Shown here: piece by piece, positions 1 to 6,700 of the stretch | Position numbering within the stretch: the first letter of the stretch is position 1 | How the letters are laid out: each line of letters opens with the position of its first letter | DNA from: CAWEHT01 sp963808455 | GTDB lineage: Bacteria; Chloroflexota; Anaerolineae; CG2-30-64-16 | Assembly: GCA_963808455.1 (NCBI GenBank) | Contig: CAWEHT010000049.1 | Coordinates: 1 to 8,542 of the forward strand | Length of the DNA stretch: 8,542 nucleotides | Direction: 5' to 3' | The notes under the pieces: generated by a model | Told to the model about the DNA's origin: nothing | The model's input: the letters and a program-made list of their open reading frames with translations, nothing else | The model's database searches: none | Position numbers and translations under genes: made by a program

Positions 1-25
1 GTCCATCCCCATGCGGGGACCTTCG

Positions 26-38
26 TGTCCATCCTGTG
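26..38. repeat. TGTCCATCCTGTG short dispersed repeat (first copy)
   Basis: These 13 bases are identical to 2656-2668 and in the same orientation. GTCCATCC also occurs at the very start of the window (1-8). The rest of 1-137 shows no gene or other structure that I can support. Confidence 0.4.
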
Positions 39-137
39 TGAATCGACGCGCCGGGACGCGAGAGCCGGGCGGTTGGGCGCCACTCACGTTGCTGGCTCGG
101 CGTGGCCCCGCAGCTTGATTTCGCGCTGGTCGGCGTG

Positions 138-166
138 TTGCGCGGCTGGCCTGAAGGCCTTACAAT
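138..166 (+). promoter_or_regulatory. Predicted sigma70 promoter upstream of the radical SAM gene
   Basis: A -35 box TTGCGC (138-143) and a -10 box TACAAT (161-166) are separated by exactly 17 bases. The -10 box matches the consensus at five of six positions and the -35 box at the three leading bases. Transcription would start near 173 and give a leader of about 145 nt before the ATG at 318. The spacer contains a short GGCCT/AGGCC palindrome. The call rests on sequence match only. Confidence 0.5.
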
Positions 167-181
167 GTGCTCACTGATACT

Positions 182-208
182 GCCAGCGGGTTCAAATCCC
201 GCCCTGGC
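182..208 (+). other. tRNA T-arm-like hairpin (possible tRNA remnant or leader structure)
   Basis: GCGGG (186-190), the seven-base loop TTCAAAT (191-197) and CCCGC (198-202) form a textbook tRNA T-arm. Flanking GCCA (182-185) and TGGC (205-208) can pair on either side of a two-base bulge, giving a minihelix. I could not find a matching acceptor strand, D-arm or anticodon arm in the 50 bases upstream, and no CCA follows. It is therefore not a complete tRNA. It lies just after the predicted transcription start of the radical SAM gene, so it could equally be a structure in that mRNA leader. Confidence 0.3.
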
Positions 209-317
209 CCGTCGATCCCTGATCGCCGCTGCTCGATTTCAGTCGGCTGCCTGCGGCGGCCGCACTATCGGGGAGCCGTGATCGCGGTTTGGGTAGGCCA
301 GGCAGAAGGAGAATCGG

Positions 318-2384
318 ATGCCGGAACTGCTTGCCTCCCCGGAGCGCATCGCTCAAGCCCTCGATCGCGTTCTGCCGTTCGTGCAAAAGCCGGCGCGCTA
401 TACCGGTGGCGAGCACAACAGCGTGCTCAAGCCCTGGGGTGCTACGCCCTGTCGCCTGGCCCTCATTTTTCCTGACACGTACGAGCTGGGCATGTCGAAC
501 CTGGGCCTGGCCATCCTCTACGATATCGTCAACCGCCAGCCCGACATGCTGGCCGAGCGCGCCTACACTCCCTGGGTCGACATGATCGCGGCCATGCGCC
601 GCGAAGGCATCCCCCTCTACGCGCTCGAGAGCAAGCGACCGCTGCGCGACTTCGACGTGCTTGGCTTCAGCCTGCCGTACGAGCAGGTCTACACCAACGT
701 CCTGAGCACCCTCGACCTGGCGGGCATCCCCTTGCAGGCGGCAGCGCGCGGCCCGGCCGACCCGCTGGTCCTGGCGGGCGGCTCGGCCTGCATGAATCCC
801 GAGCCCATGCACGCGTTCTTCGACGCCTTCTTCATCGGCGAGGGCGAGGAGGCCATCCTGGAGATCGTGCGGGCCTGGCAGGCATCGCGGCCGGCGAGGC
901 TTGATCACGGGGCTTCCTCGCGGGACAGGGTTGCCGCTCTGCGCCGCCTGGCGCTCATCCCGGGCGTTTACGTGCCCTCCTTCTACGAGGTGGCCTATGC
1001 GCCCGATGGCCGCCTGGCCGGCCCGGCGCGCCCTCGCCCGGAGTGCTCGGACGTCGCCGCCCCCGTCGTGGCCAAGCGTATCGTGCCCGTGCTGCCGCCA
1101 CCCGTCACGCGCTTCGTGGTGCCCTTCATCGACGTCGTGCACAACCGGGCGGCCATCGAGATCCAGCGGGGCTGCACGCGCGGCTGCCGGTTTTGCCAGG
1201 CCGGCATGATCTTCCGCCCCGTGCGCGAGCGCCCGCTGGAGGAGATCCTCGCCGCCGTGGACGACCTGGTCCGCGACACCGGCTTCGAGGAGATCAGCTT
1301 TCTCTCGCTCAGCTCCTCCGACTATACGCACATCGGCGACCTGGTGCGCGCCGTGGTGGCAAAATATGGCGCCGACAAGCTCTCCATCGCCCTGCCCAGC
1401 CTGCGCATCGAGTCTTTCAGCGTGGACCTCATGGATGCGCTGGAGCACGGCCGGCGCCGCTCGGGTTTCACCTTCGCCCCGGAGGCCGCCACCGACCGGC
1501 TGCGTGACGTGATCAACAAGCCGATCGCGACCCAGGCCTTGCTCGACACGGCGCGCGAGGTCTATCGCCGCGGCTGGACTTCCATCAAGCTGTACTTCAT
1601 GATCGGCCACCCCACGCAGACGGCCGAGGACGTCCAGGCCATCGCCGACCTGGCCCGCCAGGTGCTGCGCGTTGGCCAGGAGGCCATCGGCAAGCGCGCC
1701 AACGTGCGGGTGGGCGTCAGCACGCTCGTGCCCAAGCCGCAGACACCCTTCCAGTGGCTGCCCATCGCCGACGAATCGCTCATCTGGGAACATATCCACC
1801 TGCTGGAGCGTGGGCTGCGCGGCCCGGGCCTTGCGCTGAGCTGGAACAGGCCGCGCGAGACGCAGCTTGAAGCCGTGCTCAGCCGCGGCGACCGCCGCCT
1901 CGCCGGCGTGATCGAGCGCGCCTGGCAGTTGGGCGCCGGCTTTGACGCCTGGGGCGACCAGTTCAACGAGCCGGCGTGGGCCCAGGCCTTCGCCGCCTGC
2001 GGCCTGGATATCGATTGGTATGCCCGCCGCGAGCGTCCCGTGGATGAGGCCCTGCCCTGGGACCACATCAGCGCCGGCATCCACAAGCCGTTCCTGATCG
2101 AGGAGTTCCGGCACGCGCTGGCCGGCGCTGTCGTCGACGACTGCCGCGATCACTGCTTCTCCTGCGGCATCCTGCGCCAGTTCAAGGAACTGCGCCGGGA
2201 AGTGGCCGGCGACGCATGGGGCTGCCCGGCCCTCGGGCGCGACAAGGAGCGCCAGCCTGTCAGCGCCCACGCCATCCCGCTTTATGTCAACGAAACGATG
2301 AGCCCTGAGCTCGCCGCGGCATCCGGGCCCCGCGTCGCGCAGCGCACGACGCGCGGCCGCGCAGCGACCACAGCCGCAGGATGA
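318..2384 (+). CDS. TIGR03960-type B12-binding-domain radical SAM protein
   Basis: The protein has 688 residues and is probably a cytoplasmic iron-sulfur enzyme. The radical SAM cluster motif CxxxCxxC is at C286, C290 and C293 (context RGCTRGCRFCQAG), where three Cys bind a 4Fe-4S cluster that cleaves S-adenosylmethionine. The N-terminal 200 residues (FPDTYELGMSNLG near 51, GEGEEA near 174) match the B12-binding-like domain of this family. A second Cys group, C609, C613 and C616 (DDCRDHCFSCG), lies near the C-terminus as in family members. The start is chosen from AAGGAG at 306-311, six bases before ATG. The substrate is unknown. In Firmicutes and Chloroflexota the gene usually lies next to, or fused to, a DUF2344 gene and often near a ribonuclease E/G gene and ribosomal protein L21. 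Here DUF2344 follows after a 355-base gap, and the downstream side is convergent pyrD instead. The last 30 residues are low-complexity Ala/Arg/Thr. No frameshift is visible. Confidence 0.9.
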   Translation: MPELLASPERIAQALDRVLPFVQKPARYTGGEHNSVLKPWGATPCRLALIFPDTYELGMSNLGLAILYDIVNRQPDMLAERAYTPWVDMIAAMRREGIPLYALESKRPLRDFDVLGFSLPYEQVYTNVLSTLDLAGIPLQAAARGPADPLVLAGGSACMNPEPMHAFFDAFFIGEGEEAILEIVRAWQASRPARLDHGASSRDRVAALRRLALIPGVYVPSFYEVAYAPDGRLAGPARPRPECSDVAAPVVAKRIVPVLPPPVTRFVVPFIDVVHNRAAIEIQRGCTRGCRFCQAGMIFRPVRERPLEEILAAVDDLVRDTGFEEISFLSLSSSDYTHIGDLVRAVVAKYGADKLSIALPSLRIESFSVDLMDALEHGRRRSGFTFAPEAATDRLRDVINKPIATQALLDTAREVYRRGWTSIKLYFMIGHPTQTAEDVQAIADLARQVLRVGQEAIGKRANVRVGVSTLVPKPQTPFQWLPIADESLIWEHIHLLERGLRGPGLALSWNRPRETQLEAVLSRGDRRLAGVIERAWQLGAGFDAWGDQFNEPAWAQAFAACGLDIDWYARRERPVDEALPWDHISAGIHKPFLIEEFRHALAGAVVDDCRDHCFSCGILRQFKELRREVAGDAWGCPALGRDKERQPVSAHAIPLYVNETMSPELAAASGPRVAQRTTRGRAATTAAG

Positions 2385-2427
2385 ACCCTAAACTGATCGC
2401 AACATGAAAGTGCATAGCGCCTCGCCC

Positions 2428-2493
2428 GGGAGCGCCGGCATCTTGCCGGCTACGTCAACTACCACCGGGGCCGGCAGGGATGCCGGCGTTCCC
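2428..2493. repeat. Inverted repeat of the GCCGGCATC type
   Basis: Arm one (2428-2450) and the reverse complement of arm two (2470-2493) agree apart from one substitution and a short TT/CCT difference. Both contain CGCCGGCATC followed by GCCGGC. The loop is 19 bases (2451-2469). Each arm also has its own internal GCCGGC palindrome. I recall closely similar motifs as dispersed repeats in many GC-rich environmental genomes. No T-run follows, so it is not a normal intrinsic terminator, although it could form a strong hairpin between the two genes it separates. Confidence 0.6.
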
Positions 2494-2651
2494 AGGAGGA
2501 GACTCCGTCAGCAGCAGAGCGCAAATCCATTGTGCGACCAGTTTTAGAGGCCGCGTGCGGGGACTGATGATCCGGCAGGGACAGGGTGGACCCCGTGGGA
2601 CGACGAGCCGGCGGCCCTTTCCGTTCAGGCCATCCTGTCCATCCCAGGGCA

Positions 2652-2668
2652 ATCCTGTCCATCCTGTG
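2652..2668. repeat. TGTCCATCCTGTG short dispersed repeat (second copy)
   Basis: The 13 bases TGTCCATCCTGTG at 2656-2668 occur identically at 26-38. A partial copy, CCTGTCCATCC, lies at 2634-2644. The full copies are direct repeats flanking the radical SAM gene. The motif appears to belong to a short, simple dispersed repeat family rather than a transposon end, because no transposase or target duplication is visible. Confidence 0.45.
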
Positions 2669-2739
2669 CTGGTAACCCACCGCCTGGGTGCGGCGCGGCG
2701 CCAGGAAACGTAACTGCCTGCGGTGTGGAGGAGCGTGAG

Positions 2740-3604
2740 ATGGCCAATGAGACCTACATCCAGCGCGTGCGGGTGACCTTCGCCACCGGCGATTCGGTGA
2801 AATACGTGGGGCACCTGGACCTGGCGCGGGCCTGGGAGAGGGCGATCCGCCGGGCGCGGCTGCCACTGGCGTATACCCAGGGTTTCAACCCGCAGCCCCG
2901 CCTCCAGTTCGCGGCAGCGCTGCCGGTGGGCTACACCAGCCAGGCGGAGTTAGCCGATATCTTCCTCAACGAAGCGCTCGACCCTGAGGCAGCCGTGGCC
3001 CGCCTGGCCGCCGCCTTGCCGGAGGGCATCCGCCCGCTGGCGGCCGTCGAGGTGCCGCGCGAGGCGCCCTCGCTGCAATCGCAGGTGGTCGCCGCCAGCT
3101 ACCGCGTGGCCGTATACGAGGGAATAGGGAATAGGGACGAGGGAGTAGGGAATAGGGAGCAGGGACGAGGGAATAGGGACGAGGGAATAGGGAATAGAGG
3201 AGAGGGACATGCAGGGCCGCTTGCGGGCACGGGCGACGAGGAAGCTGCCGGCGAGGCACCAGGAAGCAACGGCTACTCCCTACTCACTATTCCCTATTCC
3301 CTTCCGCCTACTCCCTATTCCCTTCGTGAACGTCTGGACGCCTTCTGGGGGCAAGCTGCTGCGCCACGCCGCCGCCGTCGCGGCAAAGAGTTTGTGGATT
3401 ACGATCTGCGCCCCCTCGTGCTGGAGCTGGCCTACGAGGGCCCTTGCGCTCCGCCGTGGCCCGGAGGCGGCGGGGGGCGAGGCCTTCACAACCATCATGC
3501 GCAGCGAGCCGGCCGCCACCGGCCGGCCCGATGAGCTGCTGGCCGAGCTGGGTTACGGCTCGGCCCCCCGGGCCATCCAGCGCCTGGCGCTGATCTTCCG
3601 GTGA
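2740..3604 (+). CDS. TIGR03936-family DUF2344 protein, with in-frame repeat insertion and a frameshift
   Basis: The N-terminus (VRVTFATGDSVKYVGHLDL, then YTQGFNPQPRLQFA near 45-58) is typical of DUF2344/TIGR03936, a family of unknown function partnered with TIGR03960 radical SAM proteins. ATG at 2740 is preceded by GGAGG at 2727-2731 with eight bases between. The GTG at 2725 overlaps that site and is less likely. Residues 127-195 are a foreign 69-residue insertion made of GNRDEG-like repeats followed by PYSL repeats, encoded by inverted GGGAATA tracts. The family-like sequence resumes at LRERLDAFWG and FVDYDLRPLVLELAYEG. Near 3438-3443 (GGGCCC) one extra base shifts the frame. After correction the C-terminus reads through TGRPDELLAELGYG to IQRLALIFR and stops at 3604, about 287 residues in all. 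Uncorrected, the frame ends at 3534 with an unrelated Gly/His-rich tail. Without the insertion the length (about 218) fits the family. Confidence 0.8.
3118..3324. repeat. Inverted GGGAATA/TATTCCC tract element inserted in the DUF2344 gene
   Basis: On the left (3118-3205) are about ten imperfect units of GGGAATA, GGGACGA and GGGAGTA. On the right (3272-3324) are their reverse complements (TATTCCC, TACTCCC). The tracts can pair into a long imperfect hairpin with a loop of about 65 bases. Between them, 3203-3219 (AGGGACATGCAGGGCCG) is identical to the reverse complement of 5712-5728 in pyrF-pyrE. The insertion is 207 bases, a multiple of three, with no stop in the coding frame, so the host gene stays open through it. 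It resembles a miniature dispersed repeat rather than an insertion sequence: there is no transposase. Confidence 0.75.
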
Positions 3605-3615
3605 GAGGTTCCTGA

Positions 3616-4827
3616 TCATCGAGCTCTTTGGGCGGCTTCACCGCTCAAGGAGCCCGGGTGGCCGTACAGGTTGGCGCTGGTGGCCTCCCGCCCCACCGGC
3701 ACCGGCTGTGGCGCGTCGCGCCGCGCCCTGGGCGTGGCCGCCGGCGCCTGCCGCGCCCCTGCCCCGGCAATGGCAGCCGCCACGTCGCGGGCCAGGCCCG
3801 GCCCGGCATAGATCATACCCGTGTAAAGCTGGACGAGCGTGGCCCCCGCGTCCAGCCTGGCGCAGGCGTCGTCGGGGGTCATGATGCCGCCGCTCGCCAC
3901 GATCGGCAACGTAGGGCCGGCCAGCCGGGCCACCTGCCGCACCATCTCTGTGGCACGCGCCCGCAGCGGCGCTCCGCTGAGGCCGCCCGCCTCGCGGGCG
4001 AGCGGCGAGCGCAACCCGGCGCGCCCGATCGTCGTGTTCGAGATGATCAGTCCGTCCATCCCGGCGCAGGCGCTGGCCTCCAGTGCGCCGTCCAGCTGGT
4101 CGGGCGCCAGGTCGGGCGCCAGCTTTACCAGCAGGGGCACAGCCCGCCCCAGCTCGCCCGCCAGCTCAGCGCGGGCGCCGGCCAGCGGCCGGAGCAGCGC
4201 TTCGAGCGCCTGGCGCGTTTGCAGGCTGCGCAGGCCCGGCGTGTTCGGCGAGCTAACATTGATGGCCAGGTAGTCCGCCACCGGCGCGAAGGTCCGCAGC
4301 AGCTGCAGATAATCTTCCCCGGCCTCCTCCAGCGGCGTGGCTTTGTTCTTGCCGATATTGACGCCCAACAGCGCACGGCCCGCCTTAGAGGCCTTCCCGC
4401 CATCCCCAACTTGCGGGCGACGGCCGCGCAGCCGCCGCGCCACCGCTTCCGCGCCCTGGCTGGGAAAGCCCATGCGGTTGATCACGGCCTGGTCGCCCGG
4501 CAGCCGGAAGAGGCGCGGCCCGGGGTTGCCCGGCTGCGGCCGCAGCGTCACCGTGCCGACCTCGACGTGGCCAAAGCCCAGGGCCGCCAGCCCGCGCCAG
4601 GCCTCGCCGTCTTTGTCATAGCCGGCCGCCAGCCCCACCGCGTTCGGAAAAGTCAGGCCGAAGGCGCTCACCGGCCTGGCTTCGGCCGGGCCCTGGAACC
4701 ACCAGCGGAGCAGGCCCTCCGCCGGCCGGGCCGACCCGCCCAGGCGCAGCAAGGCCAGGGTCACCCGGTGAGCCTGCTCGGGTGACAGGCGAAAGATCAG
4801 CGGCCGCAGCGTCTCGTAGGCATTCAT
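3616..4827 (-). CDS. pyrD: Dihydroorotate dehydrogenase (quinone), class 2
   Basis: PyrD oxidises dihydroorotate to orotate with FMN and passes electrons to membrane quinone. The 403-residue protein starts with the class 2 N-terminal helices (YETLRPLIFRLSPEQAHRVT, 4-23) that dock on the membrane. FMN and substrate motifs follow: NAVGLAAGYDKDG (62-74), the VGTVTLRPQPGNPGPRLFRL region near 90-109, INRMGF (116-121) and LGVNIGKNKAT (154-164). INVSSPNTPGLRSLQ (189-203) has S193 at the catalytic serine position of class 2 enzymes. ISNTTIG, GGLSG and VASGGIMTPDDA complete the barrel. GGAGG lies about seven bases before the ATG. The pyrE-like stop is one base upstream, so the genes are probably translationally coupled. 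The usual C-terminus ends near residue 356. A Pro/Arg/Ala-rich tail of about 47 residues follows, possibly an extension or a sign of a lost stop. It converges on the DUF2344 gene with 11 bases between and no clear terminator. Confidence 0.93.
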   Translation of the reverse strand: MNAYETLRPLIFRLSPEQAHRVTLALLRLGGSARPAEGLLRWWFQGPAEARPVSAFGLTFPNAVGLAAGYDKDGEAWRGLAALGFGHVEVGTVTLRPQPGNPGPRLFRLPGDQAVINRMGFPSQGAEAVARRLRGRRPQVGDGGKASKAGRALLGVNIGKNKATPLEEAGEDYLQLLRTFAPVADYLAINVSSPNTPGLRSLQTRQALEALLRPLAGARAELAGELGRAVPLLVKLAPDLAPDQLDGALEASACAGMDGLIISNTTIGRAGLRSPLAREAGGLSGAPLRARATEMVRQVARLAGPTLPIVASGGIMTPDDACARLDAGATLVQLYTGMIYAGPGLARDVAAAIAGAGARQAPAATPRARRDAPQPVPVGREATSANLYGHPGSLSGEAAQRAR

Positions 4828-4828
4828 C

Positions 4829-5417
4829 TTAGTCCCTCCCCAGAAAGGCGCGCGTGGCCGCGATCTGCGCCGCCGGAACGCGCTCCATGGCCGCCCAGTA
4901 ATCGAGCAGCTTTTCGAGTGTCAGCACCGCGTGCAGCCGGTAGCCCGCCCCCGCCAGGGCCTCCCTGGCTCCCGATTGGCGATCGATCAGCACCACCACG
5001 TCCTCTACCTCAGCCCGGCCGCGGCCAGCCTGTCAATGGCTTCGAATTTGCTGGTGCCCGTCGTCGTCAGATCGTCGATAACCACCACGCGCTCGCCGGG
5101 CTTGAAGGCGCCCTCGATTTGGCCGCCGTCCCGTACGATTTGGTTTCCTTGCGCGGATAGATCATGGGCCAGCCGGCCTGCAGGCTGATCGCCGTGGCGA
5201 TCGGCAGCGCTGCGTAGGGCAACCCGGCGACCTGTCGAACCGCAGCCCCCGCAGGACCGCCACGTAAGCGCCGGCCACCTGGGCCAGCAAGGCCGGGAAC
5301 GACACGAGCTGCCGAAGATCGAGATAGATGGGCGAAGCTGCAGCCCGGATTTCAACGTAAACTCGCCGAACTTCACGGCCCCGGCCGCCAGCAACCCATC
5401 GGCAAGCGAGTCAGGTC
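4829..5417 (-). pseudogene. pyrE: Orotate phosphoribosyltransferase domain, broken by single-base frameshifts
   Basis: PyrE joins orotate and PRPP to make OMP. Read in pieces, the sequence gives LADGLLAAGAVKFGEFTLKSGLQ, then SPIYLDLRQLVSFPALLAQV, then AGLPYAALPIATAISLQAGW and YPRKETKSYGT. After that comes GGQIEGAFKPGERVVVIDDLTTTGTSK, which is the PRPP-binding loop (VVVIDDLTTTGTS). The last piece is EVEDVVVLIDRQSGAREALAG through LEKLLDYWAAMERV to FLGRD and TAA at 4831-4829. Moving between pieces needs one missing base each near 5336, 5230, 5126 and 5010, and a fifth near 5407 joins it to the pyrF part. All shifts have the same sign. Every active-site region is preserved and no internal stop interrupts the corrected frame. 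That favours sequencing or assembly deletions over old decay, but real pseudogenisation cannot be excluded. The stop lies one base before the pyrD ATG. Confidence 0.8.
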
Positions 5418-5594
5418 GCAGGGTGAAGGGTGGGAAGCGGCGGCGCTCTCCCGCGACCCATCCCCTCGTGCAGGTACAGCGAGCCCTCTTGGTGACCCGT
5501 CAGCTTCTCCCCCTGCGAGGACTTCGTCGCTGGCGGGTCGCCGCGGCGCAGGCTGGCTTGCGTGCCCGCTCAGAATGGCAGGCGCCGCTACCGA

Positions 5595-5728
5595 AGATGT
5601 TCCCTGCCCCTGCGCCCCGGCCGCACGCGGCCCCGGTTGTCCCTGCTCCCGATTCCCTCGTCCCTCGCCCCTCGCCTCTATTCCCCGCTCCCTATTCTCT
5701 ACAGCCGCACACGGCCCTGCATGTCCCT
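5595..5728. repeat. Dispersed repeat element in the PyrF-PyrE junction
   Basis: Two 25-base direct repeats, 5704-5728 and 5620-5644, agree at 20 positions. Each contains a GCCGCAC(A/G)CGGCC palindrome and ends in TGTCCCT. Between them lies a pyrimidine tract of TATTCCCC, CTCGTCCC and ATTCCC units (5645-5700). The 17 bases at 5712-5728 are the exact reverse complement of 3203-3219 in the DUF2344 gene. Read on the minus strand the tract encodes ENRERGIEARGEGRGNREQG, the same GNRE-type peptide as in the other copy. It starts immediately after the last PyrF residues, so it forms or enlarges the interdomain linker. Confidence 0.65.
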
Positions 5729-6672
5729 GCTCGGCCCGCATCGCTTCCACGAGACGGAGCGCGGCGCCTCGTGGGTCGGCGGCCCTGGCGATGCCGCGGC
5801 TGACCGGCAGCAGCAACCCCAGGCCGTCGGCGCGTGTGCGCCGCCGATCGCCTCGGCCAGGTCGCCGCCCTGCGCGCCGATGCCGGGCGCCAGGAACCAC
5901 AGCTCCGGGGCGATCTCACGGACGCGTGCGAGAGCGCCGTGGGTGGGTTGCACCACGAGCACAGGCCCAGGTTGTCGCGCGTGTTCCAGCCCCGGGCCAG
6001 GCGCGCCATGTGCTCGTAGAGCCGAGGGGACCCGCGGCTGCCCGGAATATCGCCCGTCCGGGAACCCGTGGCAGCGCAAGACACCACAGGGTGCTCCTGC
6101 TCGAAAGGACCAGACAGTTCTGCGCCCGGCCCCCGCACCCCCTCCCCGGCCCCCTGGCCCTGGGACGAAGCCAGCGAGCCGTCCGGGGCCGGCCAGGCGA
6201 GCTCCAGGTCCTGCAGGTCGGCCGAGCCCGGGTTGGAGGTCTTGCACAGGACGAAGCCACCGCGCGCCGGGTCGGCCAGGAAGGGCTCCAGGCTGTCGCG
6301 GCCCAGGTACGGGCTCAGCGTCACGGCGTCGACGCCAAAGGCCTCGAACGCCGAGCGGGCATAAGCCTCGGCGCTGGAGGCGATGTCACCCCACTTGGCA
6401 TCGAGGATCACCGGCACGTCTGGCGGGATCACCCTGACGACCTCGCCGAGCGCAGCCCAGCCAGCCGGCCCGAGCGCCTCAAAGAATGCCGCGTTGGGCT
6501 TGTAGGCGGCGGCCAATCCCTCGGTGGCGGCCACAAGGCGCAAGCAGAAGTCGCGCGCCGCATTCGCCGTCGGCTCGGCCAGGTCGGCGGGATAGGGATC
6601 CAACCCCACGCACAGCAACGACCCCGTGCGCCGGGCCACGGATTCCAGGCGGGCACAAAAACTCATTGCCAC
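5724..6672 (-). CDS. pyrF: Orotidine 5'-phosphate decarboxylase domain, with frameshifts; N-terminal half of a PyrF-PyrE fusion
   Basis: PyrF decarboxylates OMP to UMP, the last step of the pathway. The GTG at 6672 follows GGAGG (6686-6682) by nine bases. An ATG two codons later is the alternative. Motifs are LCVGLDPYPADL (20-31), AYKPNAAFFEALG (56-68), the catalytic DAKWGD (K93 with D91 and D96), VDAVTLSPYLGRDSLEPFL and LCKTSNPGSADLQDLEL. About 55 residues (roughly 160-215) are then inserted where relatives have a short loop, before RLYEHMARLARGWN. One missing base near 5960 moves the frame to ALARVREIAPELWFLAPGIGAQGGDLAEA. Another near 5842 moves it to RADGLGLLLPVSRGIARAADP, the phosphate-binding end. 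The domain then runs without a stop into a repeat-built linker and the PyrE domain. Correcting seven missing bases gives one gene, 6672 to 4829, of 617 codons. PyrF-PyrE fusions are known, for example in cyanobacteria. pyrC lies 28 bases upstream in the same operon. Confidence 0.85.
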
Positions 6673-6700
6673 TTTCTACTTCCTCCGTGCATGATCTGGT

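Larger units (their letters stand above)
2385..2739. other. Repeat-rich intergenic gap between the radical SAM and DUF2344 genes
   Basis: I see no convincing gene in these 355 bases. The short ORFs on both strands are low-complexity and lack ribosome sites. The gap holds the GCCGGCATC inverted repeat (2428-2493) and GGCCGCGTGCGG (2549-2560), a fragment also found in the repeat element inside pyrF-pyrE. It also holds two copies of ATCCTGTCCATCC (2632-2644 and 2652-2664). Partner genes of this family are normally close together, so the gap looks expanded by repeat insertion. Confidence 0.5.

Noticed and set aside
182..208. Complete tRNA gene
   Set aside because: Only the T-arm and a possible four-pair extension are present. 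No D-arm, anticodon arm or matching 5' acceptor strand can be found upstream.
192..2270. A 692-codon open frame on the minus strand, antisense to the radical SAM gene
   Set aside because: It is low-complexity Ala/Gly/His/Asp-rich sequence with no family motifs. It mirrors the codon bias of the GC-rich gene on the other strand, which has clear radical SAM motifs and a ribosome site.
2428..2493. Intrinsic terminator of the radical SAM gene
   Set aside because: The hairpin is strong but no T-run follows on either strand.
3118..3324. CRISPR array or tandem minisatellite
   Set aside because: The units are short, imperfect and uninterrupted by unique spacers, and the second half is the reverse complement of the first. 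It is an inverted-tract element.
3628..4785. A 385-codon open frame on the plus strand opposite pyrD
   Set aside because: It is Arg/Gln/Pro-rich with no recognisable domain and no ribosome site, while the minus strand carries complete pyrD motifs.
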